Source: Melieria omissa
Lineage: Eukaryota; Arthropoda; Insecta; Diptera; Ulidiidae
DNA: 64,000 nucleotides
Direction: 5' to 3'
Assembly: GCA_963971225.1 (NCBI GenBank)
Contig: OZ020267.1
Span: forward strand, 147,631,427-147,695,426
In this document: in pieces, positions 33,090 to 44,250 of the stretch
Layout: each line of letters begins with the position of its first letter
Numbering within the stretch: position 1 is the first letter of the stretch
Program-made: the position numbers and the translations under genes
Notes under the pieces: generated by a model
What the model was told of the DNA's origin: nothing
Database searches by the model: none
The model's input: only the letters and a program-made list of their open reading frames with translations

Positions 33090-33815
33090 AGAAATGTAAA
33101 AATCAAGTAACCAATACTTACTTTTATTCCTTAAGCTTTGTAGATACATTCAAAAAGTTTTCTAGTTGATATCTTAAGGACCACAAAATCTGCCTGACTG
33201 CTGTCCAACATTCTTAAATGCACACAGCAACATTACAAGCAGCGTTTTTTTTCTTTGTTTTTGGCATTCGAGAAATTTTTGAGATTTTGCCAAAAAGGCG
33301 CAATGCAACAATAGGTGAAAAGTGTGACACAGCGAGCGGATATGAGGCACTTTGCTATTAGAGTCTTGTGAAGGGCCGATAGGAAGGAAAGCAAAAAAAG
33401 AAGTCAGAGTTTATGACATGGAAACGGCAACGACAGCAGCAGCACTTTTCAAACACAACAAATTCAGAGCACAATGAGTCAGACGGCAAATTGGTGACAT
33501 GTGCTTGTCAACTGCAACAACGTTTTGTTGTTGTTGTTGTGTTCATGTGCGCACGATTGCCGCTTTTATTGCTGAGAAAGGAAGTGAGTGTGCAGTCTCA
33601 AACAGGAATTGCCAACTTAAGACTGATGGAAAAGCCGTTTTTTTCGACATCTGAGTTTAGGAAAGAGTGGTCTCTGTCCTAACTAGGAGGTTTTGTTGGG
33701 TAACGGTGCCTATAGGTGGTTGGTGTCTATGATAAGCGGATGATGTATGCGCTGCAATTGTCTAAACTGCCTAAATGTTTATTTTGTAGTATTCTAATGT
33801 TAATATTTCTAAACT
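33090..33815. other. Gene-free sequence
   Basis: No gene is recognised. A short TTG run lies at 33525-33540. Confidence 0.5.
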
Positions 33816-33821
33816 TTTTTG

Positions 33822-33843
33822 TAGTAGTAGTAGTAGTAGTAGC

Positions 33844-33905
<62 letters not shown>

Positions 33906-34147
33906 AAGTATTAGTAGTAGTAGTAGTAGTAGTATTGGTGGTAGTAGTGGTAGTAGTAGTAGTAGTAGTAATAGTAGTACTAGTAGTAGTAGTAGTGGTA
34001 GTAAAAGTATTAGTAGTAGTAGTAATAGTATTAGTTGTAGCAGTAGTAGTTGTAGTAGTAGTAGTAGAACCAGTAGTAGTAGAAGTATTAGTAGTAGTAG
34101 TAGTAGTATTGGTAGTAGTAGTGGTAGTAGTAGTGGTAGTAGTAGTT

Positions 34148-34178
<31 letters not shown>

Positions 34179-34312
34179 TAGTAGTAGTAGTAGTAATAGT
34201 AGTACTAGTAGTAGTAGCAGTAGTAGTAAAAGTATTAGTAGTAGTAGTAATAGTATTAGTAGTAGCAGTAGTAGTTGTAGTAGTAGTAGTAGAACCAGTA
34301 GTAGTAGGATTG

Positions 34313-34348
<36 letters not shown>

Positions 34349-34408
34349 ATAGTAGTAGTAGCAGTAGTAGTAGAAGTATTAGTAGTAGTAGTAGTGGTAG
34401 TAGTAGTG

Positions 34409-34439
<31 letters not shown>

Positions 34440-34474
34440 TAGTAGTAGTAGTAGTAGTAGTACTAGTAGCAGCA

Positions 34475-34506
<32 letters not shown>

Positions 34507-34600
34507 GCTAGTAGTAGTAGTAGTACTAGTAGTAGCAGTAGTAGTAGAAGTATTAGTAGTAGTAGTAGTAGTATTGGTAGTAGTAGTGGTAGTAGTAGTG

Positions 34601-34634
<34 letters not shown>

Positions 34635-34669
34635 TAGTAGTAGTAGTAGTAGTAGTACTAGTAGCAGCA

Positions 34670-34714
<45 letters not shown>

Positions 34715-34715
34715 C

Positions 34716-34759
<44 letters not shown>

Positions 34760-34832
34760 ATAATAGTAGTAATAGTAGTAGTAGTAGTAGTATTGGTAGT
34801 AGTAGTAGAAGTACTAGTAGTAATATTTATAT
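33822..34832 (+). repeat. 1-kb AGT trinucleotide array with longer internal periods
   Basis: Nearly 1,010 bases are built of AGT with single-base variants (AAT, GGT, ATT, AGC, ACT, AGA). The variant pattern is not random. AGAACCAGTAGTAGTAG recurs at about 34066 and 34291 (offset ~225), and TACTAGTAGCAGCAGTAGAA recurs at about 34461 and 34656 (offset ~195). So blocks of the array have been duplicated. Read in one frame it gives a 300-residue valine run, which is not a protein. Confidence 0.95.
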
Positions 34833-35749
34833 TTTAGTGTCAAAATTTCTTAACTTTGTTTGAAAATCAGCAAAGTCCAGAAGCTCTTAAACCTACAAAA
34901 TTTCCCAAAGTTATCTCAACCATTATGACCTATGAACGCCTCACAGCCAACTGAATCTCAACAGCTGCATTTTGCTTCAATTAGCATAACATTTTTCGCT
35001 TTTCTCTGGTCATTTCTCATCTATTTCGCTCTCGGTGGTCGGTTGCTAAAAAGGTAAATAAATTCGAGTGCACGGACCATATTTAATGCAATCAAATAAA
35101 ATGCAAATTTCATGTTTACTCCGAACTTTTACACCTCCCCCAACACAACTAAATGCAACTCAACACCCTTCATCTTCACCTCTCCTGAGTCCACTCGTTC
35201 AACACTGCCATCGCGGAGCGCAGACTTTGCACTTTTTTGGTACCTTCATAGTCATAAGTAGTTGTTGTTGCTGTGCCGCCAGCGCCATTGGCGCAAATCC
35301 CGCTTAAGTTCGCTTTCATTTTTTTCGCTGCTCTTCGCCTGATTTTCGCCAGATTTGCATCTTGTTATTATGGCAACTCAGGTGCTTCACTCGGGCCGTC
35401 CACATGCAGCAGCAGAAGCAGCAGCAGCTGTTGCTGGCTGATAGTGTTTGAAGGCTGGCTGCGAGTGCTGCTCTTGCTTAAGGCGATTGTCAAATGTGTT
35501 TTTTTTCCAAAAAGTTGCCATATTTAGGAATACAATTTTTTCAAAATTATTTTAATGCTACGTTTTAGCATTTTTATGGAGTTTTATGTTTAAATAATAT
35601 GTAAAAATTTGACAACGAAAAATGGTTGCACAATCCAAAATTGTTCTTAGAAATTTGTCTTTTCATTTTGGCTCATAAATACAAATTTCTTCTATAAGCC
35701 TCTTTAGGATTTCAATTCAATTTTCTGTCACTTATATCGAAGTTGCTTA
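34833..35749. other. Gene-free sequence
   Basis: No gene is recognised. The CAG run near 35407-35432 reads GCAGCAGCAGAAGCAGCAGC. Confidence 0.5.
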
Positions 35750-36100
35750 CACCGTGCAACAAAAATTAAAAACAAATTTCACATCGTAAAAAATCAATAT
35801 GGGCGTGAAACTAGAGACCAAACATAGTAATACTGCGTACTCAGTTTTTCATTTCTAGATCCTTTATTCTTTTAAAAGGACTTCAAAAACTTGAAGGGGA
35901 TAAAAAATAAAAAAATATAAAAAATACTTAACCTCGTGAGAATATGGCGATATGTATATCAAATGACAGAGGAAAGGCTGAAGAATTTCAATAAAATGAT
36001 TTTTTTATCTATTTGTAAAAAAAGGATATGAAAAAGGTCCTTTGAAAATTTTAATCCTTTATATCCTTCAAAATTTATATGGAATTTACTTGAAAAGTAA
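35750..36100 (+). repeat. Dispersed repeat R2, copy 4, diverged
   Basis: It begins CACCGTGCAACAAAAATT directly after TTA. It follows the R2 order with GTGAAACTAGAGACCAAACA, TTTTAAAAGGACTTC, ATATCAAATGACAGAG and TTTAATCCTTTATATCCTTC. Divergence is higher than between copies 1 and 3. Here the CACCGTGCAAC start follows a TA, consistent with a TA-targeting element. Confidence 0.6.
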
Positions 36101-37640
36101 GTATGTTTAGATCCAAAATCTTCTTGATCACGTGTCAAAATTTCATTATTCTCGCTTCATTGATTTTGTATCTTTTAATTATTTAAAATACTGAGACTCT
36201 GATACTGAATTGCAGCATCCGCCTTTTCGAACCAATAAAGTTAAAGTAATGAGAGAATTTGAGACTTAGAGAAACTAAAAATATGTGAATCGAAGCACAA
36301 TTCCGGAATCATAATATTTTGTATATATTTCCCCACTTTATTGCCCCTTCCTTCCCCCATATCGCTGCCCCACTGTGTCTTTGATATTTGCTTCAATAAT
36401 CCGCCTTTTCCATTCGCAGCTGCCATCGTTGCCACATTGTCGGCTGCTGCTCCCTTTGTTGTTGTTGCTGTTCATGCTGCATGGCAATTTATGCGCAATT
36501 GCTCGACCGTGGCTTCCGACTATCTTCAAAAGTTTTCGCCACAACGCAATTATTTATGCGATGCTGCACCAGCCCAGCGGCCTCGCAGTGCCGTCGCAGT
36601 GCTGTCGCTGTCGACTGCGGCCACTTGGTTTTTGGAGAATTTCAAAATTAGCCTCGTATCAATTGGACGCTGGCCAAATTTCCTGCCAGATAATTTTCCG
36701 TTCATTATTTTGCGGTTTTCCGCTATCGGCTACAAAAGTACAAAGTGCCGCGCGCCACGAACTCACTGGCTGCCATTCTACATTCGAACGTTGCTCCTCC
36801 CAATCGCACATCCCCCCGGTTTCACTTCAGCTGTTGTGTTGCATTGGTACACAAATACACACACACACACACACACACACAAAATTGAGCGCACGTGGCC
36901 AACTTTTCGATTGGCGCTCAGAAATAGCATTGCAGCTTTGAATTATTGTTGATTGGAATGGAAAACGATGCAGATCACAGATCGAAGATATTTGCCAAAC
37001 ATGAATGATTTAATAGCGTTTGAAGTTGGCCAGCGGCGTTGAGAAAATGTCCTGCAATTTCTCTATTTTCAAAAATAAACATAAAAGTGCACAATCAGCG
37101 TTTTGGTCGAGTCTCTTTTATTCTTTTACATTCCCCAATTGACTTCATATTTTTATGTGCGCTGATTTACTTCGGCTGCCTTTTGCATTTATTGCATTAA
37201 GGCCATAAAAATACAGCAACAGCAACAAAAAGCAACAACAGTCAGCAGAGTGGCAGCAGCAATGCAAACCGTCGAACCGCAACGCAACGCCGCAATTTAC
37301 AAGGCGAGTGTGTCGGCATAAATAATTTCGGCATTTCGGCCGCAGCGCAGCCCTCGGCGGTGTAATAAAAAGTGCCAATAACGGCTGGCGCTGAATGCGT
37401 AATGCGCGCCAGTGCAGCGCGCCGACGAGCTCGACGTGTAGTCGTTGCGGTTGTGTTGCGTATACGCAGTGCAGTTCCGTGCCAGTGCCAGTGCCACTGC
37501 CGCACAGCACTCAGGCGCATGATAAATAAATCCCTTCCACAAACATTAACCCTTTTTTTATTATTGGTTCGAACGATTGAGTGGTGTGCTGTGGTGTTGT
37601 CGCTGGTCGCAATGGTCAACGGTTGAGAGGGAAATATATG
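36101..37640. other. Gene-free sequence with a CA run
   Basis: A CA run lies at 36857-36880. The open frame at 36341-36952 (203 residues) and the overlapping ones at 37145-37664 have no recognisable domain and overlap each other in several frames. Confidence 0.55.
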
Positions 37641-39373
37641 TAAGGATATTCGAAGCGAAGTCAAAGATTGGGAATTTGTAAAGGATTTGGAAATTTGGTT
37701 TGGAAATTTCTTAAAGGAAACGTAATAGAGTAGAAGAAGTTAAAGATTCACAATGTTGAAAATAATTTTAAAGGTTTTACTAGAAAACAAAAGGGAATAC
37801 CAGAGCAGAGATTTAAGTATTTAAAATCATTTGAAAACTAGAAAACTGTCCAAAAAAAGAAGCAAAAAAGGAGATCCTCCGAGGGATCAAATATTAATGC
37901 TTTATGAAGTATTGAATATATTTTTTAATTCTAGACTTATTGAAGTATATGTAACAGAATTTTGAAGACTGAAGATTATAGTTTCGTGTGTTGTAAAGAA
38001 ATTTGAATTTTTTTTTGGAAATTCTAAAATTGTTAAATTTCGAAGAAGAAAGATTTGGGCATTGTTAAGCAATTTGGACTTTTTTTAATTCTAGAATTAT
38101 TGCAGTTCATATAGCAGAATTTTCGAAGACACAAGATTAATGATTCGAGTATTGTAAAGGAATTTGCAATTTTTTTATGAAAGCTTGGCTGAGAAAGCTG
38201 GACTTAGGAATAGTTTCAGACAGAAAAAAGTGAAAAAATATTCAAGAATTCAGAAGGACTTTAAACATTTTTTAAGAATAGTTGTTGGATGAAAAATTTA
38301 AAGTAGAAAAAGAGAAAAAAGAAGTTGAAAAGAGGTTAAGTTTTGTAAGGAATTCGATAACTTTGAAGACAAGTTTTCAAAATAAATATTATTAATTTTT
38401 TGAATTGACTACAGATTCCAGTATTGTGCAGAATTTGAAAATTGTTTCTCAAAAGGTTAAAAATAGAGGCATTTTTCAGAGATTTCTTAAAGGAAATGTA
38501 ACAAATTTTTGTAAGAGATTTAGGGTTCAAGTTTTGTAAAGAATTTAAAATTGTTGAAATATTTTTCAAGAAGAATTTGAAGAAGTGGGAAATATGAAAA
38601 AAACTCTAGTTAGGAACATTTTCAAAGAGAATAAAGTCAAAAAATATTCAAGAATTCAAAAAGATTTCAAAGTTTCGTTAGAAAAAGTTGTTGGACTCAA
38701 AAGTTTAGGAAGAAAAAGATAATAAAGAAGTTCAAAAGAGGTTAAAGATTTCAGTTTAGCAAGGAGTTCGAAAGTTTTTAAGTTTAAGTTTTTAAATCTT
38801 CCAGTAAATATAATAAATTTTTTGAGTGATTACAGATTCGAGTTTGGTGAAGAGATTAAAAATTGTTTCAAGAAGGCAAGACATATGTATCTAAGGAGAT
38901 TCTCAAAAAGTTAAAAACGAAGGCACTTTTCAGAGATTACTTAAAGGAAAAGTAACAAAATGTATAAAGATGTTTAAGGTTTGAGTTTTGTAAGGAACAT
39001 TAAACTCTTTCATGAAAACAGATAGGAATTTCAAAGAGGATAAAGATTCAAGTTTGTAGAAATAGGCAAGTCATATATACAGAGATTCCCAAAAGTTAAA
39101 AATTGAGGCATTTTTCAGAGGTTTCTTAAAGCAAATGTAATCAAATTTTTGAAGTGGTTTACGATTTAAGGTTTGTAAGGAACATTAGACTCTTTCATGA
39201 AAACTGAGAAGGATTTCAAAGAGGATACAGATTGAAGTTTGCAAAAAAAGATGGGATCGTTTTCAAGAAAAATTTGAAGAAGAGGAAAAGATGTTAAAGA
39301 TTAAAGTTTTGTAAGAAATTCGGTATTTTTTAAGACACATTTTCGAAAGAAATATAAGAAAATTGTTTAGGTG

Positions 39374-39733
39374 ATTACATATTTGAGTTGCAGCCGCCGT
39401 GGCTCAGTTGGTTAGTGCGTTGGCCAACGAGTCGAATGCAGAGCGGCGCAAGTTCGAATACTGCATGTAGGAACACCTAAAAAAATAACGGGAAACTCGT
39501 TTTCTCCTTCGGTGGCTGTCCTCTCAGCTGGAAATGGCAAACCTCTGAGAGTTAAAATTGCATATGAAAAAGCTCCCAACCTGCCGTTCGGAACCGGCAT
39601 AAAACTGTAGGTCCCTTCCACCCGCGTACAAATTCACACGCACAACACGGGTGGCTGCGGGAAGCTAAGCCTTAGTCTCGCGTAAGCGGGCTGTCGTGCC
39701 AATCAATTAATTAATTAATTACATATTTGAGTT
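39374..39733 (+). mobile_element. SINE-B, tRNA-derived, with 16-bp target duplications
   Basis: ATTACATATTTGAGTT at 39374-39389 is repeated exactly at 39718-39733. The 328-bp body starts GCAGCCGCCGTGGCTCAGTT, which contains an A box (TGGCTCAGTTGG), and has a B box at AGTTCGAATACTGC. The central segment GCCGTTCGGAACCGGCAT, then AACTGTAGGTCCCTTCC, is shared with SINE-A. The body ends in AATCAATTAATTAATTAATT instead of a CCTAA tail. Exact duplications point to a fairly recent insertion into the purine-rich repeats. Confidence 0.95.
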
Positions 39734-39871
39734 TTGTGCAGATTTTGAGAATTCTTCTAAAGAGGGCAAAACAAATCTAAGATTAAAGAATTAAATATTT
39801 GCAGGATTTGGAGATCTTTACAAAGATTTCTTACAAGCAATGTAATCAAATTTTTGAAGAGGTTTAAGGTT

Positions 39872-40975
39872 TGTTAATGGATTGGATTAAATCTTATTTG
39901 AGCAACCGACAGTGCGTCGTCGTTGTTGATCATGCCATCTCGAAGCCTTTCGTCGCCACTTCTGGAGTCCCGCAGGGAAGTATTTTAGGCCCTTTGTTCT
40001 TTGTCCTCTTTATAAATGACATCAGTGATTGCTTCTCCTTCTCAAACTTCTTGCTCTATGCAGATGACCTGAAGATTTTCTCTGTTGTCCGTTCTTCGTC
40101 TGATTCTTTAAACATTCAGTCCGACCTCAACAATGTCCTCGCGTGGTGCAGGAGAAATCGTTTATGCTTGAACGTCAGCAAATGCTTTCACTCAACTTTT
40201 TCGAAATGCTCTATATACAGTAACAACTTCTTTCGAAATTGATGGCTCAGTATTAGGAAAAGTGGCTGAGATCAAGGATCTGGGCGTTGTGTTTGACTAA
40301 AGGTTTAGTTTTACTTCCCATGTTAATCGCATTGTGTCACGTGCCTACTCTATGTTAGGGTTTGTCCGCCGCAATTCTTCCTCCTTTTCTAATCCCTATA
40401 CGCTCAAGCTCTTGTATTCTACCTTTGTTAGGTCCAGACTGGAATATGCTGCGTTCATCTGGAGACCGTATCATGCGTCGCATTCTAATCGTTTAGAGCG
40501 TATCTAAAAAAGATTCCTAAAGTTTGCCCTTCGCTCCATTCGTTTTTCTGAGCCCCAGCCTCCTTGCAGGTCTAGATGTCTTCTGCTTGTAAACCAAGGA
40601 GGAGAAACCAGGAGGTCTGTCACTTCAATGGCTTTCATTTTTGATTTAGTCAATGGACATATTGATTGCCCCTCTCTCTTGTCCAAATTAGCTTTGAATG
40701 TGCCATCTGGCTCCCTCAGGCATGTTTCCCCTTTTTCTGTCGAGTTCTCTAAGACGCGTTATGGTAGTAATGCGCCTATTCCTCGAGCCTTATCCGAGCT
40801 AAACGTGCTGTCGTCCTCTTCTATGTTTGACCTATCTGCACCTAAACCCCTGTTTATTTCTTTTCTTTATTCCCACCTTCCAGTTTAATTTTAAGCTTAA
40901 GATTAAGTCCCATTTTGTTAACTAGTCTGTAAGAATTGTTCAAAGACTACTACTAAATAAAAATAAAATAAAATA
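39872..40975 (+). mobile_element. 5'-truncated LINE inserted in the purine-rich repeats
   Basis: The composition changes abruptly at about 39872 from purine-rich repeat to coding-like sequence. It changes back after an A/T-rich tail (AAATAAAAATAAAATAAAAT) ending near 40975. The 3' UTR is short (about 85 bases). A target duplication is not obvious because the flanks are repetitive. Confidence 0.8.
39874..40888 (+). pseudogene. Reverse transcriptase pseudogene, jockey/CR1-like non-LTR type
   Basis: The fragment starts in the fingers/palm region (LMDWIKSYLSNRQCVVVV). It has SGVPQGSILGPLFFVLFIND and the catalytic box LLYADDLKIF, whose two aspartates bind the metal ions. QSDLNNVLAWCRRNRLCLNV follows. 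A one-base frameshift near 40200, in a T run, moves the reading to EIDGSVLGKVAEIKDLGVVF. In-frame TAA codons then occur just after that (D-stop-R) and at ERI-stop-KRF. The thumb and tail (SRAYSMLGFVRR, FVRSRLEYAAFIWRPY, AFIFDLVNGHIDCPSLLSKL) run to a TAA at 40888. No RNase H follows, which fits jockey/CR1-like elements. The clade is inferred from general pattern. Confidence 0.9.
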
Positions 40976-41684
40976 ATAATTTTACGTTTTTTCATGAAAA
41001 CTAAGGAGAGAAAAATCTGAGAAGAATTTCAGAGAGAATAAAGCCTCAAGTTTTTAGAAAGATTTCGAATCTTTTTCAAGAAGAATTTAAAGGTTTCCAC
41101 CCTTTTAAGAAGTTAAAGTTAAAGATTTAAGTTTTATAAGGAATTTGAAATTTTTTAATACAAATCTTCCAAAGAAATAAAATAATTTTTTTTAAGTTGT
41201 AAAAGCCTGGATTTTTTTTGCAAAATTTGCGATTTTTTTCAAACGTTTTTTTCGAGGGCAAGACATAAATAAGAAAATTCTCAAAGGGTAACACTTAAGC
41301 TCTTTTTAGAGAACTCTTAATAAATTTTAAATTTTTTTAAAATACATTTTTTGAAAAGGTCTTAAGTTTGAGTTTTGTAAGGAAGTTGAAAGATTTTATG
41401 AAAAATGGGGAAAAACCCAAAGAAGAATTTCAGAGTGTATAAAGATTTCGGTTTTCGAAAAGATTTGAAATCTTTTTCAAGAACAATTTTCTAAGAGAAT
41501 ATAAAACCATTTTTAAAGGAACGTAGTAGATTATAGTTTTGTAAAGAATTTAAAAGTTTAAAAGATTCTAGTTTTGTAAAAAGTTTTTAAATCGTTTAGA
41601 GGTTTAGAAGATTCTAGTTTTGTGTAGAATTTAAAATATTTTTGGAAAAATTCGCGAAAGAAATATAGAAAAAATATCATGGTC

Positions 41685-41793
41685 CAGAAATGGTCACCTC
41701 TGGCCAATAGAAGACGAATTGTGTTCCATGAGGATAACGTAGGGCCGCACTTATCAATAGTGACTTGCCAGAACCTCTGGGAGCTTGGACCTT
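41685..41793 (+). pseudogene. Mariner transposase scrap
   Basis: One open frame of about 36 residues reads QKWSPLANRRRIVFHEDNVG, then PHLSIVTCQNLWELG. It matches the mariner segment around the second catalytic aspartate, normally ..VFHQDNARPH.., with the aspartate kept in HEDN and ARPH changed to VGPH. It is not part of the element at 13293. No inverted repeats are found around it. Confidence 0.65.
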
Positions 41794-43817
41794 TTTTTTT
41801 TGTTTCCTTTGTCGGAACGATCTAGCAAGCGCAGCACTCAGACAATTATACGTCCATTGTACTACGACTTGTTGTTCCCTGTTGGACCAGCTTGGACCTT
41901 ACATGGGTGACTATTACCTCTTCCTGTCTCTGACAAATTGTTTTTGATTTTTTTGGTGAACCATTTGTCTCTAAAGATGCTTGTAAGCATCGACTGCCAC
42001 AGTTTTGTGTCAATAGGGACGAGGGTTTCTATGAAAAATGCATTGAGGCATTTGAGCATTTTACTTGTATTTGTGTTTTTTTTTACACATTTTAATATCC
42101 TAAAGTTTGTTTACAATCATCAAGAAATCATCTTGAAAGTTTTACACTGACTTCAACACATTTTTTCGACTGCCTCGGCTATTGATGGAGTACAGCGCTT
42201 GTTGAATGGCAGCAATTGTTGAGAGCTGAAAGGAGACAAATTTCAAGCTGCATGGAAAGAAAGCTGGTTAGTTGCTTTAATAAAATTCTATTGTCGGTTT
42301 GTTTGATAAATAGCTGGGCAGTAATATGCTGAGATATCACTACATTCACATATATTCAAGTATATAGACGTGAAATGGCGCTAACCTATAAACATAACTC
42401 GATTCCCATAAGGACTCAAATAAACCCATGGCACTCACTTTAAAATATTTTCCTACTGTTTAAAGTGTTAAATTGTGCTCGGCCTGAAATTTAATCAAGC
42501 AAATAACACGTTTGTATTGCAACGAAATTCCAGCACATTTCAGCTTTGCATACCTTCGGTTGCATTGCGTTTAAAAGCCGCGCAAAGCTGGTAAAATTCA
42601 ACGCAAAAAATCAATTAAACTGCTTTAAATGCCGACTAAAATATGCTTTGTACACATTGCAATTAATTGCTTTTGCTGCCACTGTGCGCATATTTTGCCA
42701 GTTAAATTGCTTAAGCTGCAGTGCAACTTTTTCGCGCAGTTTTTACCGCCAACCGTTGAGCATTTTGAGTGAAAATGTTGATGGATGGCGCACACAAATC
42801 AACGCAATCAATGCATTTCATTAAGCATCTTGTCACCGCCACGCTGCCCGCAAATATTTCGCATTTTCAGCAGCGCGCGCCCGACCGCCCGTTGCGACTA
42901 CAAACAAAATGGCAAAATAATAAAACCCATTAACGCGCAACACATACCGGCGCCAGGCGGCGGCCAGTGTCTGTGCACGGCATTGGCGCATAGATCCAGC
43001 AGTGAGGGGGCAATGCTTGGTGGCAATTTCAAATGCCACAAGTGGTCAAACGGCTGCATTCATGAATAATGCAAATTTTAAACTGCATTTATGCTAATGC
43101 TGCGCGAATGTTCTGCTGAAGCGCGGCTGTGGAGGGTCGCAAATTGATGCGCGTCCATTTGTATGCATCAACACTTCCGCTGAAATCCTTTAGCGCCATC
43201 ACCAACGGACAACACACTCTCGCCCACTAGTCGCGCATAGTGCCGCATAAATTTCTAGCGCGCACACATTGTGACGCATTTTTGCTTTGGTATTTTGCTG
43301 CCGCCGTCTCGTTTCGTCATTGCACATATTTTGCACATTTCACCATTAACATTTGCGTTTTTGCCACGTTTTGCTCTATTTGCAATTGTGCGACTGCGAC
43401 TGGCACCAGTTGCAGTTGCATGGCGAGCGGCACAGTGCCGCACTGTTTCAGTCGCATCATGCAACGACAGCGAGCGCCAGTTGCATGGCATAAATTGCCA
43501 ACTGTAAATTGAATTAATTGCATGGATTTGTCATTGATTGCAAGTAGAGTAATACAGTTGTTGTTGTTGTTACTATTGTTGTTGTTGTATTGTTACAGCT
43601 GTGTTTGTTTTTGCATTTACGACATGTTATCTCGCATGCAAGTACTGAAAGCTTAGGTTCGTGTGGCTGAAAAAAATATCACTCATACGCCACGTTGTGC
43701 ATAAATTTGGTTTTGTTCTATGAATTTGTACAAGAATTAGTGTAAATAAAAAGAATATATGTTACTTAGTGAAATGTAAATTAGATCGACTACATCGACT
43801 TAAAATTTGTTGGTTTT
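41794..43817. other. Gene-free unique sequence
   Basis: No gene is recognised. The region 42480-43520 is more balanced in base content and reads like typical fly non-coding DNA. TTG runs lie at 43556-43590. Confidence 0.55.
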
Positions 43818-43837
43818 TTATGATAAAATTCTATACG

Positions 43838-44057
43838 TAGCAAATGGCGCCTCTCGTCCAGTGATGTCTGCCGTAGCTGTGGAGATGAAGAAGAAGTAGA
43901 AACGATAAACCATTTCTTGTGCCACTGCGCGGTTCTGGAGGAACGCCGACTCCGCACCTTGAGGTCAAGATTCCTGACAGACATGGCTTGCGCGGCGAAG
44001 GTCGAAATCTCAAATCTGCTCTCCTTCATTAAGAGATCGAACTGGTTTCCCTTTGAC
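43838..44057 (+). pseudogene. LINE-A ORF2 C-terminal cysteine motif
   Basis: The frame reads SSDVCRSCGDEEEVETINHF, then LCHCAVLEERRLRTLRSRFL and LLSFIKRSNWFPFD, ending at a TGA near 44057. C-x2-C, then H and C, form the zinc-knuckle-like motif at the ORF2 C-terminus. This part is intact in frame, unlike the relative at 5425, but the rest of the ORF is missing. Confidence 0.8.
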
Positions 44058-44159
44058 TGAGACTATTGGTTAGCTTCGGAATGCCATAAGAAGAGATTCA
44101 CACTGGCCCATTTTGGCCTCCGAATGGAAGTGCGGGCTTGATGCACACACCCTCTTCTG

Positions 44160-44186
44160 CCTAACCTAACCTAACCTAACCTAACC
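44160..44186 (+). repeat. (CCTAA)5 tail, equivalent to (TTAGG)n on the other strand
   Basis: Five exact CCTAA units plus CC lie between the LINE-A 3' UTR and the right target duplication. The position shows it is the 3' terminus of the retrotransposon. It is identical in sequence to the canonical insect telomere repeat. Confidence 0.95.
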
Positions 44187-44250
44187 TAACCTTATGATAA
44201 AATACAATAAGGTTTTGCTTTGGTATCTACACAGGCCGCGCATAGTTGAG

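Larger units (their letters stand above)
37641..41684 (+). repeat. Purine-rich field of degenerate repeats hosting later insertions
   Basis: The plus strand is A/G-rich. It repeats loose blocks: CATTTTTCAGAG(A/G)TTTCTTAAAG at about 38470, 38925 and 39108; TTTGTAAGGAACATTA.ACTC at about 38986 and 39174; and AGTTTTGTAA.GAATT at many places. Spacing is irregular (about 183 to 770 bases), so it is a decayed composite array. SINE-B (39390-39717) and a LINE fragment (39872-40975) interrupt it, and repeat blocks resume on the far side of each. Confidence 0.7.
43818..44198 (+). mobile_element. LINE-A, copy 2: 3' end with CCTAA tail and 12-bp target duplications
   Basis: TTATGATAAAAT at 43818-43829 recurs exactly at 44187-44198. 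The 357-bp insert holds the end of ORF2, a 3' UTR (TCACACTGGCCC...GGCCTCCGAATGGAAGTG) and a tail of five CCTAA units plus CC (44160-44186). It is a severely 5'-truncated, otherwise well-preserved insertion. Confidence 0.95.

Noticed and set aside
33716..34837. A 373-codon open frame, mostly valine
   Set aside because: It is the translation of the AGT/GTA microsatellite and has no real protein composition or domain.
36341..36952. A 203-codon open frame
   Set aside because: No recognisable domain. Another long frame overlaps it almost completely in a different phase, and it ends in a CA microsatellite translation.
39390..39465. tRNA gene candidate (A and B box)
   Set aside because: It is the head of SINE-B, enclosed with the SINE body by exact 16-bp target duplications.
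41862..42059. Minus-strand frame as a transposase C-terminus next to the mariner scrap
   Set aside because: It lacks any catalytic or conserved mariner motif and runs on the opposite strand to the scrap.
44160..44186. Interstitial telomere or chromosome fusion point
   Set aside because: It lies exactly at the 3' end of a LINE and inside its target duplications, so it is a retrotransposon tail.
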